Shown piece by piece: positions 35,831-46,033 of a stretch of 64,000 nt of DNA; positions within the stretch are counted from its first letter, which is position 1; each line of letters opens with the position of its first letter. The position numbers and the translations under genes are program-made. This DNA is from Amycolatopsis australiensis. Lineage in GTDB: Bacteria; Actinomycetota; Actinomycetes; Mycobacteriales; Pseudonocardiaceae. The DNA lies in the NCBI RefSeq assembly GCF_900119165.1, contig NZ_FPJG01000006.1, positions 2,356,001 to 2,420,000 of the forward strand, written 5' to 3'. Under the pieces are notes generated by a model. The model did not search any database and was not told the DNA's origin. It saw only the letters and a list, made by a program, of their open reading frames with translations.

Positions 35831-36043
35831 GTGGCCGAGATCAGGGCCGAAATGGTCGGCACGGTGCTCGAGATCGTGGCCGAACCCGGCGCCGCGCTGG
35901 CCGCGGGCGACACCGTGGTCATCCTCGAGTCGATGAAGATGGAGCTGCCGGTGGTCACCGAGGGTGCGGGTACGCTGGCCCGTCTCGCCGTGCGCAAGGG
36001 CGACCTCGTCCAGCAGGGCGACCTGCTCGGGGTGGTCGAGTAA
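35831..36043 (+). CDS. Biotin/lipoyl attachment protein (TB7.3-like)
   Basis: 70 residues from GTG 35831, with GAGGAGGG 7 nt upstream. It is a single biotinyl domain with the biotinylation site ESMKME, Lys in the middle. It resembles the 71-residue M. tuberculosis TB7.3 (Rv3221c) at the same locus. It probably carries carboxyl groups for an acyl-CoA carboxylase whose other subunits are elsewhere. pdtaS starts 4 bp after its stop. Confidence 0.93.
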   Translation: MAEIRAEMVGTVLEIVAEPGAALAAGDTVVILESMKMELPVVTEGAGTLARLAVRKGDLVQQGDLLGVVE

Positions 36044-36047
36044 CGCC

Positions 36048-37568
36048 GTGTCCACGCTCGCCGAACTGCTCGCCGACAACACCGGCCTCCCCGGAGAGGC
36101 GGCGGACCACCTGCAGACCGTCGTCGCCGAGTGGCAGCTGCTGGCCGACCTGTCCTTCGCGGACTTCCTGCTCTGGGTCCCGGTGAGCCGGGAGCTGCAA
36201 CCCGACGGCGGCGACTTCGTCTGCGTCGCGCACGCGCGCCCGACGACGGCGCCCACCGCGCACCCCGAAGACGTCGTCGGCACCCGGTTCACCGTCGAGG
36301 AGCACCCGCAGCTGGCCAAGGCCATGCGCGAGGTGCGGATCTGCCGCGAAGAGGACCCGCACTGGTACCGCGACCTGCCGATGCGCCGCGAGGCCATCCC
36401 GGTGCGCTTCCACGACGAGGTCATCGCCGTGCTGAGCCGCGAGACGAACCTGGCCGCGCCGCGCGTGCCCAGCCCGCTGGAGATCGCCTATCTCGGCAGC
36501 GCCGGCGACCTGTGCCAGATGATCGTCGACGGCACGTTCCCGCCGAACGGCACCAACGCGACCGACACGCACACGTCACCGCGCGTCGGCGACGGGCTGA
36601 TCCGGCTCGATTCGAGCGGCACGGTCGTGTTCGCGAGCCCGAACGGGCTGTCCGCCTACCACCGGATGGGACACGAGTCCGACCTGGTCGGCACGCGCTT
36701 GGCGCCGCTGACGCGGTCGCTGATCCGCGACCCGTTCGACGCCACCGAGGTGTCCCACCGGATCATCGAGGCCCTCGACGGGAAGCCGTCGAGCCGCACG
36801 GAGGCCGATTCGCGCCGCGGTGCCGTGGTGCTGTTCCGCGCGCTGCCGCTGCGGCCGGCCGGGCAGGCGGCGGGCGCGCTGGTGCTGGTGCGCGACGTCA
36901 CCGAGGTCAAGCGGCGGGACCGCGCGCTGCTGTCGAAGGACGCGACGATCCGGGAGATCCACCACCGGGTGAAGAACAACCTGCAGACGGTGGCGGCGCT
37001 GCTGCGCCTGCAGTCCCGGCGGACGTCGTCGGAGGAGGCGCGGCTCGCGCTGGCCGAGTCGGTGCGCCGGGTGACGTCGATCGCGCTGGTGCACGAGGCG
37101 CTGTCGATCTCGGTGGACGAGCGCGTCGACCTCGACAAGCTCCTCGACAACGTGCTGCCCATGGTCGGCGAGGTCGCGACGGCGGAGTCGCAGGTCGGGC
37201 TGTCGCGCAGGGGCTCGTTCGGGGTGGTCGTCGCGGAGATCGCGACGCCGCTGGTGATGGTGCTGGCCGAGCTGGTGCAGAACGCCGTCGAGCACGCGTT
37301 CCCGGCGGGCCGGTCCGGGAAGGTCGAGCTGATCGTCGAGCGTTCGGCGCGCTGGCTGGACGTCGTGATCCGCGACAACGGGCGTGGCCTGCCGTCGGGG
37401 TTCTCACTGGAGCGCTCGGACGGGCTCGGGCTGCAGATCGTGCGGACGCTGGTGGAGTCCGAGCTGCGGGGCTCGCTGTCGCTGCGCAAGGTGCGGGTGG
37501 AGGCGTCGTCGACCCGGGTGACGGGTACCGAAGCCGCGCTGCGGATCCCGCTTTCGCGGCGGTTGTAG
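36048..37568 (+). CDS. pdtaS: Sensor histidine kinase PdtaS
   Basis: 506 residues from GTG 36048. The layout is that of Rv3220c: an N-terminal GAF domain (about 1-150), a PAS domain (about 180-290), then a HisKA_2/HATPase_c kinase with REIHHRVKNNLQTVAALLRL (His near 305-306), LVQNAVEHAFPAG, DNGRGLPSG and DGLGLQIVRTLVESEL. It is soluble. It phosphorylates the ANTAR response regulator PdtaR, which acts on RNA; pdtaR is not in the window. The system responds to NO and copper in mycobacteria. Confidence 0.94.
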   Translation: MSTLAELLADNTGLPGEAADHLQTVVAEWQLLADLSFADFLLWVPVSRELQPDGGDFVCVAHARPTTAPTAHPEDVVGTRFTVEEHPQLAKAMREVRICREEDPHWYRDLPMRREAIPVRFHDEVIAVLSRETNLAAPRVPSPLEIAYLGSAGDLCQMIVDGTFPPNGTNATDTHTSPRVGDGLIRLDSSGTVVFASPNGLSAYHRMGHESDLVGTRLAPLTRSLIRDPFDATEVSHRIIEALDGKPSSRTEADSRRGAVVLFRALPLRPAGQAAGALVLVRDVTEVKRRDRALLSKDATIREIHHRVKNNLQTVAALLRLQSRRTSSEEARLALAESVRRVTSIALVHEALSISVDERVDLDKLLDNVLPMVGEVATAESQVGLSRRGSFGVVVAEIATPLVMVLAELVQNAVEHAFPAGRSGKVELIVERSARWLDVVIRDNGRGLPSGFSLERSDGLGLQIVRTLVESELRGSLSLRKVRVEASSTRVTGTEAALRIPLSRRL

Positions 37569-37655
37569 CCGTCGCGTTTGGACCCGGGCGGCCCGGGGCA
37601 TATCCGCTGCGGCGAACGTGATCGGGTGCGGATCGCGGGAGGATGACACGATGAA

Positions 37656-37685
37656 GGCCCGGCACCTGGTGACAGGTGCCGGGCC
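37656..37685. terminator. Terminator between pdtaS and whiB1
   Basis: Perfect 12-bp stem GGCCCGGCACCT / AGGTGCCGGGCC, loop GGTGAC. It lies between the convergent pdtaS and whiB1 genes and can work in both directions. Confidence 0.85.
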
Positions 37686-37854
37686 GTTCAGCGCTTCGCG
37701 GGAGGCTGGGAAGCCTGTGAGGGTTCACGACACCCGTCGCCGGGTGGTTTCGCCTCACTTGTTAAGCTCGAACCGGGTAGGTATCACCCCAGACGGCGTG
37801 AGCACAGAAGTGCCCGCCGGGAGAATTTCCTTCGCGGTCCTGGTGCTGTTGAAC

Positions 37855-38109
37855 TCAGGCGTTGGTACGCGTGCCGATGTGCGTACGGCGGCGCTTGAGC
37901 GCGCGTCGCTCGTCCTCGCTCATGCCGCCCCACACGCCGGCGTCCTGCCCGCTGGCCAGAGCCCAGGCCAGGCAGTCGGAAGCGACGGTGCAGCGGTGGC
38001 ACACGGCCTTCGCCTGCGCTACCTGCGACAGAGCAGGACCGCTGGTTCCCACGGGGAAGAACAGCTCGGGGTCCTCGTCTCGGCAGGCCGCGTCGTGGCG
38101 CCAGTCCAT
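37855..38109 (-). CDS. whiB1: WhiB-family Fe-S transcription factor WhiB1
   Basis: 84 residues, the same length as M. tuberculosis WhiB1. The start ATG 38109 gives MDWRHDAACRDEDPELFFP. Cluster cysteines are Cys9, Cys37, Cys40 and Cys46, followed by GVWGGMSEDERRALKRR, the beta-turn and basic DNA-binding tail. WhiB1 binds region 4 of the primary sigma factor and its [4Fe-4S] cluster reacts with NO. GAAGGAG lies 8 nt upstream. Three CRP-type boxes and a leader hairpin lie in the 274 bp upstream. Confidence 0.97.
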   Translation of the reverse strand: MDWRHDAACRDEDPELFFPVGTSGPALSQVAQAKAVCHRCTVASDCLAWALASGQDAGVWGGMSEDERRALKRRRTHIGTRTNA

Positions 38110-38112
38110 GTT

Positions 38113-38128
38113 CGTGAGCTCCTTCACA
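38113..38128 (-). promoter_or_regulatory. CRP-type box overlapping the whiB1 ribosome binding site
   Basis: On the minus strand the sequence is TGTGA-AGGAGC-TCACG, nine of ten matches to TGTGA-N6-TCACA. It covers the whiB1 Shine-Dalgarno. It may be coincidence, but it falls 70 bp from the next box. Confidence 0.45.
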
Positions 38129-38151
38129 GTGGCGCGGGAAGACCGCGCCAC
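38129..38151 (-). promoter_or_regulatory. Hairpin in the whiB1 leader
   Basis: A 9-bp perfect stem GTGGCGCGG / CCGCGCCAC with a 5-nt loop, in the untranslated leader directly upstream of the whiB1 ribosome binding site. It could limit translation or protect the mRNA. Confidence 0.5.
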
Positions 38152-38182
38152 AGTCGTCATGGCGGTCGTGTTTTTGGGTGCT

Positions 38183-38198
38183 TGTGAATGCTTTCACG
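38183..38198 (-). promoter_or_regulatory. CRP-type box upstream of whiB1
   Basis: TGTGA-ATGCTT-TCACG, nine of ten matches to the cAMP-receptor-protein consensus TGTGA-N6-TCACA, about 74-89 bp before the whiB1 start. Mycobacterial whiB1 is known to be controlled by CRP through paired sites. Confidence 0.78.
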
Positions 38199-38232
38199 AA
38201 GCACCGCTTTCGACAAGGGTTTCTTGGAGATC

Positions 38233-38248
38233 GGTGAGTCAGCTCACC
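38233..38248 (-). promoter_or_regulatory. Second CRP-type box upstream of whiB1
   Basis: GGTGA-GTCAGC-TCACC, a perfect palindrome in the arms with eight of ten matches to the CRP consensus. Its centre is exactly 50 bp (about five helical turns) from the neighbouring box. Confidence 0.68.
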
Positions 38249-38383
38249 CGGCCGAGCGACGCCCCTGACCTGCGGTTTCTCTCCGAAACAGCCGCCGGTA
38301 GGGAAGGCTGATGCGCTGAGTGGAGCTTCTGGGTCGACGAACGGCAGCTTGCACTTTGCCGCAGGCGATCAGCGGTCCCGTCA

Positions 38384-39367
38384 TCACACGATTACGCTGA
38401 GTGCATCCGGGACGCTGACGAACTCCACTTTGGTCCGCTGGCCGACGAGGTCGCCGTCCACCTGGAAGTTTACCGGTTCAGCAGCGTCGATGCGGATCAT
38501 CGGCAGGTCATCGTGACGCACGAGACGCCGGCCGCGCTGGTTGCTCTTCGTAGCCAAAGCCTGGCGTACATGCCTGAACACGGTGGGCAATCCCAGACCG
38601 TTCAACGCGAACAGGCCCAATCCCGTCTCGAACGAGCAACCCGGGTTGAGGTGGACGGGACGCTCGCCCAGGTAGCTCCACGGATCGGTGTTCGACACGA
38701 AAGCGGTCAGCGCCTCGGCCGGTTCCTCGCCCGGGACGTGGATGGTGAGCGCCGGGCGGCCCAGCGGCGGCCGGAAGTAGGAGCGGACGGCCGCCCGCAT
38801 GTAGAGGCCGGCGGTGGTCTGCTTGCCGCGGCGCTTCGCGACCCGGCCGACGACGTCGGCGTCCCAGCCGAGGCCGGAGTTGAAGGTGAACCAGTGCCCG
38901 TCGGCCAGGCCGAGCCCGACGCGGCGCGAGCGGTCGTGCTCCAGCGCGTTGAGCAGCTGGTGGGTGGCCTCGACGGGGTCCGCGGAGATGCCGAGGGCGC
39001 GCGCGAACACGTTGGCCGAGCCGCCGGGCACGACACCCAGGGCCGGCACCGGTCCGATCCCGGCCGGGCCTCCCGGTGTCGCGGGGATCCGGGTGGCGGA
39101 GCCCCCGGCCCGGGGCGCACCCCCGGATGGCACGGCGTCGGCCAGCAGGCCGTTGACGACCTCGTTGACGGTGCCGTCACCGCCGTGCGCCACGACCAGG
39201 TCGATCCCGTCCCGCGCGGCCGAGCGCGCGACGGCCATGGCGTGGCCGCGGTAGTCCGTTTCGACCACGTCGAGCTTGACCTGGCTGGCGAGTGCGTGCG
39301 CCAGGACGTCCCGGCCACCGGCGGTGGTCGAGGTGGCCTGAGGGTTCACGATGAGGATTGCGCGCAC
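38384..39367 (-). CDS. Diacylglycerol/lipid kinase family protein
   Basis: 327 residues from GTG 39367, which gives the usual start VRAILIVNPQA; a GTG one codon earlier is equal. The DAGK catalytic domain shows NPQATS, VVAHGGDGTVNEVVNGLL and ALGVVPGGSANVFARALG. The C-terminal domain contains NSGLGWDADVVGR and ends FQVDGDLVG. Such enzymes phosphorylate diacylglycerol or related lipids, recycling lipid for PIM and phospholipid synthesis. An insert of about 25 residues rich in Gly/Pro (APRAGGSATRIPATPGGPAG) interrupts the domain. Confidence 0.92.
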   Translation of the reverse strand: MRAILIVNPQATSTTAGGRDVLAHALASQVKLDVVETDYRGHAMAVARSAARDGIDLVVAHGGDGTVNEVVNGLLADAVPSGGAPRAGGSATRIPATPGGPAGIGPVPALGVVPGGSANVFARALGISADPVEATHQLLNALEHDRSRRVGLGLADGHWFTFNSGLGWDADVVGRVAKRRGKQTTAGLYMRAAVRSYFRPPLGRPALTIHVPGEEPAEALTAFVSNTDPWSYLGERPVHLNPGCSFETGLGLFALNGLGLPTVFRHVRQALATKSNQRGRRLVRHDDLPMIRIDAAEPVNFQVDGDLVGQRTKVEFVSVPDALSVIV

Positions 39368-39727
39368 CACCGCAGGGTAGGTGACTTGCGGGCACCCGAG
39401 AACCTCCCGGCGGCGCAAGGTGACGGGAAGCTCAGTGGCGGCACCCCGCTCACGCGCACCGCGACGGACCGGTGACGGCAACCCTCGGGACTGCACCTTC
39501 GAGACCCTGTGCCGGGCGGCCCTCCTTTGCGTGCGAGTGTCCGCTCGTCGTGACAAGTGCACCCGGGCCGACCGCCCGCTCATCGACGACACCTGAATTT
39601 TCCGGGCCCGGGCGGTCCCGCGAAAACGGCCGACCGGGTGGCATACGATCGAAAGGGATCACGCACGGTGACCCGCCCTGGTCGCGTCCACTGTGCACCC
39701 GCAAAGCACCTCCGGAAGGTCCCCGCA
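39368..39727. other. Divergent gap between the lipid kinase and a membrane protein gene
   Basis: 360 bp with no convincing gene. It should carry promoters for both directions. A TACGAT sequence (39644-39649) could be the -10 of the plus-strand gene, but no matching -35 is clear. Confidence 0.4.
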
Positions 39728-40198
39728 GTGAAGCTTTCGCCCGCTCCCCGTGAGGTCCGGCTGGCCGGCGCGGTCACGGCGGTGCCGTCGCTCGCGCTGC
39801 TGGTGTTCGGCGTGGTCGTGCTGGTGCAGGGGCTGGGCGCGCCGACCCAGCCCGGGAACAACATCTTCGTGGAGTCCGGCACCTTCGTCGTGGTGGCGCT
39901 GGCGTTCCTGGCCGCGTCGGCGGGGCTCGTCCTCGGGCAGACGTGGGCGCGCTCGCCGGGTGTGGTGGTGGCGCTGATCGTGGTCGGGATCGGCTGGTAC
40001 TTGCTTGGGCCGTCGGGCGAGCCGCTGTGGGGCGTGCCGATCGCGCTGTTCGGTATCGCCGCGCTGGTGCTGCTGTTCCGGCGGCCGTCGCGGGCGTGGG
40101 CGCTGGGCCTGCGTGAGGGCGAGACGGAAGAGGAAGCGGCCGAACGCGGGGGCCTGGCCGGCCGTCGCGCCGAGCGCGAAGGCCACGAAGAGGACTGA
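39728..40198 (+). CDS. Small integral membrane protein (Rv3217c-like)
   Basis: 156 residues from GTG 39728 with GGAAGGT about 7 nt upstream. Four hydrophobic helices (about 12-35, 50-70, 75-95 and 97-115) are followed by a charged C-terminal tail rich in Arg and Glu (EGETEEEAAERGGLAGRR). An uncharacterised membrane protein occupies the same place in M. tuberculosis. Function unknown. Confidence 0.8.
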   Translation: MKLSPAPREVRLAGAVTAVPSLALLVFGVVVLVQGLGAPTQPGNNIFVESGTFVVVALAFLAASAGLVLGQTWARSPGVVVALIVVGIGWYLLGPSGEPLWGVPIALFGIAALVLLFRRPSRAWALGLREGETEEEAAERGGLAGRRAEREGHEED

Positions 40199-40219
40199 CG
40201 AGCGGGTGCGGCGGACCTG

Positions 40220-40702
40220 TCAGGCTTGGGCGGCCAGTGCGCGCAAGGGCTCGTCGGTCAGGCGGTTGACCGTCCACTCGTCCATCGGGACCGCGCCGAG
40301 GGCCTTGTAGAACTCCGTCGCCGGGTTCCAGTCCAGCACCGACCACTCGAGGCGGGCGTAGCCGTTCGCGACGCACTCCGCCGCCAGTGCCGCCAGCAGC
40401 GCCTTGCCCAGGCGGGACCCGCGGTGCTCGGGCAGCACGAACAGGTCCTCCAGGTAGATCCCGTGCACGCCGCGCCAGGTCGAGAAGTTCAGGAACCACA
40501 CCGCGAAGCCCACGACCTCGCCGTCCACTTCGGCCACGTGCCCGAACAGCTTCGGCGACTCGCCGAACAGCGCCTCGCGCAGCTGCGGGGCCGTCAGGTG
40601 GCACTCGTCCGGCGCGCGCTCGTAGTCCGCCAGCGCGTAGGCCAGCCGGACCGCCGCCTCGACGTCGTCGGGCCGGATGCGGCGGATGCGGTCGTCGGGC
40701 AC
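40220..40702 (-). CDS. GNAT-family N-acetyltransferase
   Basis: 160 residues from GTG 40702. It begins IRRIRPDDVEAAVRLAYALA. The acetyl-CoA-binding motif is LEDLFVLPEHRGSRLGKALL (Q/RxxGxG/A form RGSRLGKA), and SVLDWNPATEFYKALGAVPM is the typical motif B of the diamine/spermidine acetyltransferase-like branch. It lies 1 bp after the phosphatase gene, so the two are co-translated. Substrate unknown, though a polyamine or thialysine-like amine is possible. Confidence 0.9.
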   Translation of the reverse strand: MPDDRIRRIRPDDVEAAVRLAYALADYERAPDECHLTAPQLREALFGESPKLFGHVAEVDGEVVGFAVWFLNFSTWRGVHGIYLEDLFVLPEHRGSRLGKALLAALAAECVANGYARLEWSVLDWNPATEFYKALGAVPMDEWTVNRLTDEPLRALAAQA

Positions 40703-40703
40703 G

Positions 40704-41306
40704 TCAGTCCTCCAGTGCGGGCGGCAGGTTGAGGTGTTCGATCTGGGGTTCGCCGCGCTCGTGGCCGAGCACGGCGATGCCGGCCGCGTCGAGTCCGAAG
40801 TGGACGCCGGCGGTGGCGGGCAGGCCGAGCCAGCGGGCCACCAGGACCCGGCTGAAGTGCCCGTGCCCGACCAGGATCACGTCGCCGGCTTCGATGTCGC
40901 GGCGCGCCCGCGAGAGCACCCGGTCCGCGCGGCCGGAGACCTCGGCGGCGCTTTCGCCACCGGGGATCGGGTGCGTCCACACCGTCCAGCCCGGGACGGT
41001 CTCGCGGATCTTCGGCGTGGTGACGCCTTCGTAGTCGCCGTAGTCCCACTCGGCGAGGTCCTCGGTGACCTCGTCGACGCGCAGGCCGGCCAGCGCGGCG
41101 GTCCGCAGCGCGCGGGCCCGTGGGCTCGACAGCACCAGCGACGGGCCGCCGACCAGGCTCCGGAGCGTGCCGCCCGCGGCGAGCGCCTGGCCTTCCCCGG
41201 CCGGGGTCAGCGGGATGTCCGTGCGGCCGGTGTGCCGCCCGTTCACCGACCACTCGGTCTGGCCGTGCCGGAGGAGGAAGAGACGGTGAGCCACGCGTGC
41301 GAACAT
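40704..41306 (-). CDS. Histidine phosphatase family protein (Rv3214-like)
   Basis: About 200 residues; the start may be ATG 41306 or GTG 41294, and homologues begin nearer the second. The catalytic motif LLRHGQTEWSVNGRHTGRTD carries the phosphohistidine, with SSPRARALRTA and the second His in VILVGHGHFSRVL. It closely resembles Rv3214, once named as a phosphoglycerate mutase but shown to be an acid phosphatase. It heads a two-gene minus-strand operon with the GNAT gene. Confidence 0.93.
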   Translation of the reverse strand: MFARVAHRLFLLRHGQTEWSVNGRHTGRTDIPLTPAGEGQALAAGGTLRSLVGGPSLVLSSPRARALRTAALAGLRVDEVTEDLAEWDYGDYEGVTTPKIRETVPGWTVWTHPIPGGESAAEVSGRADRVLSRARRDIEAGDVILVGHGHFSRVLVARWLGLPATAGVHFGLDAAGIAVLGHERGEPQIEHLNLPPALED

Positions 41307-41376
41307 ACCCGGCCGTTTGCGCGGCGGCTGGTCGTCTGCTTAGCTACTGAACGGTAGCTTAGCTCGAGGAGACACC

Positions 41377-41850
41377 ATGTCCGAGACGCCGACGTTCGCG
41401 CTGTGGCACAAGCTGGCCGGGAAGCCGGGCGGGAAACAGCTGTTCAGCGCCGCGATGTGCCTGCGCGTGCCGTACTTCCGCACGGTGCTGCCGTCGGTGC
41501 GCGAGCTGCGGCCCGGCCACTGCGAGGTGACCGCGCCGAAGTGGTGGGGTGTCCACAACCACATCAAGACGTTCCACGCGATCGCCGCGTGCAACCTCGC
41601 CGAGATCGCGATGGGCATGCTCGCCGAAGCCACGGTCCCGACGACGCACCGCTGGCTGCCGAAGGGCATGAGCGTGCAGTACGTCGCGAAGGCCGAGACG
41701 GGCCTGCGCGCGGTCGCGTCGCTGCCCGAGCTGCCGGACTTCGGCGACGAAGGCTTCGAGCTGGGTGTCCCGGTGACCATTTCGGGCACGAGCGGCAAGC
41801 CGGTGGTCACCGGGACGATCACGATCTGGGTCACGCCGAAGAAGCGTTAG
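41377..41850 (+). CDS. DUF4442 hotdog-fold thioesterase-like protein
   Basis: 157 residues with GAGGAG 7 nt before the ATG. The conserved pattern VTAPKWWGVHNHIKTFHAIA and NLAEIAMGMLAEATVPTTHR is that of the DUF4442/PaaI-related hotdog fold, where a helix is wrapped by a sheet and acyl-CoA binds at the dimer edge. A thioesterase role is inferred. Its stop codon overlaps that of the convergent gene by 4 bp (TTAG). Confidence 0.85.
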   Translation: MSETPTFALWHKLAGKPGGKQLFSAAMCLRVPYFRTVLPSVRELRPGHCEVTAPKWWGVHNHIKTFHAIAACNLAEIAMGMLAEATVPTTHRWLPKGMSVQYVAKAETGLRAVASLPELPDFGDEGFELGVPVTISGTSGKPVVTGTITIWVTPKKR

Positions 41851-42494
41851 AGCGGCTTGTACCGCACATACGTCGTCTGGTGGAACGTGTTCTCGCCGGA
41901 CGGCGACGGCAGGCCGAGCCGCCGGTCGACGAGCCGGCCCAGCGGGCCGCAGCCGCTGGTCGCGGGCACCGCGAGATCCGGGTCGACGACTCCGAAGTAG
42001 GCCGTCCGCGGGTTCTCGGAGATGATCCGCGGCGGGACGGCCGGGTCGTCGTGGACGACCGTGTGCATGACGCCGATGTGGCAGTCCTTGCGCAGCAAGG
42101 GGTGCCGGATCACGGCGTAGACGTCGAGCGCGCCACGCCGCTGCGGGGTGCTCAGGAAGTCCGCGTAGCCGCCGTAGCGCAGTTGGATCGTCGCGCCCGG
42201 AATGCCCGGCAGTGGCACGGGCGCGTGCCGGAGGGCGCCGAAGACCTGGGCGTACTGGCCGTTCACCCGGCCCTCGGCGAACGTCATGCGCAGCTCGCCG
42301 AACGGGATCTCCCGGTCGTGGACGGTCAGTTTCCCTTGGGACACGAAGGCTTCGCAGTGCCAGGTGCCGGGATCGGCGTTCGCGGGCGGTGCCGGGCAGT
42401 CGCTGAAGTCGAACGCCGGCAGTTCGTCCGCGGACGCGGTCCCCGGCGTCAGGACCAGTGCGGCCGCGGCCGCCCCCAGTGCGAGAAGTCTCAT
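41847..42494 (-). CDS. Secreted protein of unknown function
   Basis: 215 residues from ATG 42494. A signal peptide (RLLALGAAAAALVLTPGTASA) leads to a mature protein with four cysteines (DCPAPP, WHCEAF, KDCHIG, SGCGPL), suggesting two disulphides. It is strand-rich, with no transmembrane segment or lipobox. I do not recognise the family. It is divergent from cholesterol oxidase, another secreted protein, with 122 bp between. Confidence 0.8.
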   Translation of the reverse strand: MRLLALGAAAAALVLTPGTASADELPAFDFSDCPAPPANADPGTWHCEAFVSQGKLTVHDREIPFGELRMTFAEGRVNGQYAQVFGALRHAPVPLPGIPGATIQLRYGGYADFLSTPQRRGALDVYAVIRHPLLRKDCHIGVMHTVVHDDPAVPPRIISENPRTAYFGVVDPDLAVPATSGCGPLGRLVDRRLGLPSPSGENTFHQTTYVRYKPL

Positions 42495-42595
42495 GCCGGT
42501 CAGCCTGCTCGGGACCGGCCACGCGGGCATCGGGGATCGCCCGGAGTGCGAACCGGAGATTCCCCCGGTCGAGTGAAACGCGTTCCATTAGTTAA

Positions 42596-44659
<2,064 letters not shown>

Positions 44660-44663
<4 letters not shown>

Positions 44664-45076
44664 CCTTCCGCGGCGGCTTTCTCGGCCAGCCGGGCGAGCG
44701 CGCGCATGGCGTCCGGGGTGTCGTCGGTGACCTGCGGGCCGAAGCCTCCGGAGCCGTCGATGGTGACGCGGTAGGTGATCCGGGTCTCGCCGCCGTCCTC
44801 GGTCAGGACGTGCTCGAACCGCAGGTACGCGTCCGGCAGGCGGGTCTCGTCGGTGAAGCTGCGGCCCTCGGTGACCTCGGTGAGGGTGAAGGGGATCGGC
44901 GGCATGCCGTCCATCGTCATGGTGCCGCTCGTGCCGGCGGCGAACGGGCCGTCGAGATCCACCGACCGGACGGCCGTGTCCCACTCCGGCCAGCGGCTCG
45001 TGTCGGCCCAGAACGGCCAGATCACGGCGGCGGGAGCGGTGGAGGTCTCGGTGTGCGCGAACTCGTAAGTTGCCAT
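44660..45076 (-). CDS. SRPBCC-family (START-like) protein
   Basis: 138 residues of the polyketide cyclase/START-like fold: PAAVIWPFWADTSRWPEWD at the N-terminus, then strands and the long C-terminal helix DDTPDAMRALARLAEKAAA. The fold binds small hydrophobic ligands or catalyses cyclisation. It is the first gene of a two-gene operon with a MarR regulator. Its promoter sits so close to the ATG that the transcript is nearly leaderless. Confidence 0.87.
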
Positions 45077-45084
45077 GCGGGCAG

Positions 45085-45112
45085 ACTATATGCGCGCTTA
45101 CTATCTGCGCAA
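45085..45112 (-). promoter_or_regulatory. Promoter of the SRPBCC-MarR operon
   Basis: On the minus strand, TTGCGC (45112-45107), a 16-nt spacer and TATAGT (45090-45085) form a sigma-A-type promoter. The start site would fall about 2-4 nt before the ATG. AGATAGTAAGCGC and CATATAGT within it form partial direct repeats that could bind MarR. Confidence 0.6.
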
Positions 45113-45141
45113 GGGACTCTTCCGGACGTGCCTCCGGAGAC

Positions 45142-45747
45142 TCAGTTCGCCGAGCGCAGCTTGTCGTAGTAGGCGACGCAGTCCTGGTAGACGGGCAGCA
45201 AACCCTGCTCCCGGGCTTCGGCGAGCGTGGGCGCGGTGCGGTCCTTCTCGGACAGGATCGGCTCGATGTCCGCGGGCCAGGGGAGGTCGAGTGCCGGGTC
45301 GAGCGGGGTGATGCCGTGCTCGCCCGCCGGGTTGTACGGCTCGGAGCACAGGTAGGCCATCACCGTGTCGTCTTCGAGGGCGACGAAGCCGTGCCCGAGA
45401 CCTTCGGAGAGGTAGACGGCGTTGTACTTGGCCGAGTCGAGCCGCGCCGCGTCCCAGGTGCCGAAGGTCGGCGAGCCGACGCGCAGGTCGACCACGACGT
45501 CGAGCAGCGAGCCGCGCGCGCAGTAGACGTACTTCGCCTGGCCGGGCGGCGTGTCGGCGAAGTGGATGCCGCGGATCGCCCCGCGCCGCGACACGCTGTG
45601 GTTGCTCTGGGCGAGCCGCAGCGGGTGCCCGGTCGCCGCGAGCAGCGCCTCCTCCTGGAAGGGGGCGACGAACAGGCCGCGCTCGTCCGGGAACGTCCGG
45701 GGGGAGAACTCGTAGGCGTCCGGGACGCTCAGCCGGCGGAATTCCAT
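45142..45747 (-). CDS. rfbC: dTDP-4-dehydrorhamnose 3,5-epimerase-like protein
   Basis: 201 residues from ATG 45747. The cupin-fold RmlC features are all seen: FPDERGLFVAPFQEEAL, AQSNHSVSRRGAIRGIHF with the catalytic His, QAKYVYCARGSLLDVVVDLR, and LSEGLGHGFVALEDDTVMAYL followed by YNPAGEHGI. It epimerises dTDP-4-keto-6-deoxyglucose for rhamnose or an antibiotic sugar. The other rhamnose genes are not here, so it may instead serve another deoxysugar. Confidence 0.92.
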   Translation of the reverse strand: MEFRRLSVPDAYEFSPRTFPDERGLFVAPFQEEALLAATGHPLRLAQSNHSVSRRGAIRGIHFADTPPGQAKYVYCARGSLLDVVVDLRVGSPTFGTWDAARLDSAKYNAVYLSEGLGHGFVALEDDTVMAYLCSEPYNPAGEHGITPLDPALDLPWPADIEPILSEKDRTAPTLAEAREQGLLPVYQDCVAYYDKLRSAN

Positions 45748-46033
45748 GCCCGTCACCTTATCGGGCCGCTACAAAACCGAACGGACGTCTTGGGAATTGC
45801 CGGAAAACCGGGGTGGTGTGACATCAACCGCACCAAGGGGTCGCCCCCGGGCGGGGACCTGTCACAATGGCTGGACCGCCGCGTCCGCGGCCATCGCCAG
45901 ACCCACGGCACCGATGGCCGTCGTGACGCCTCGCCGACAGGCCGGCGCTACCGCGCTGGGCTGCCGTGCCGGGACACCCCCACGGTTTCCCCTTCCGCCG
46001 TGGTCCCAGCCCGCATGCCCAGGAGAAATTCCA

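Noticed and set aside
39450..39704. An 84-residue minus-strand frame between the lipid kinase and membrane protein genes
   Set aside because: No ribosome binding site, no family, and composition unlike a protein.
45791..45818. A SigR-like promoter GGGAAT-N18-GTG before malic enzyme
   Set aside because: The -10 is GTG rather than GTT, and it is more than 200 bp from the start. It is one base from consensus and could arise by chance.
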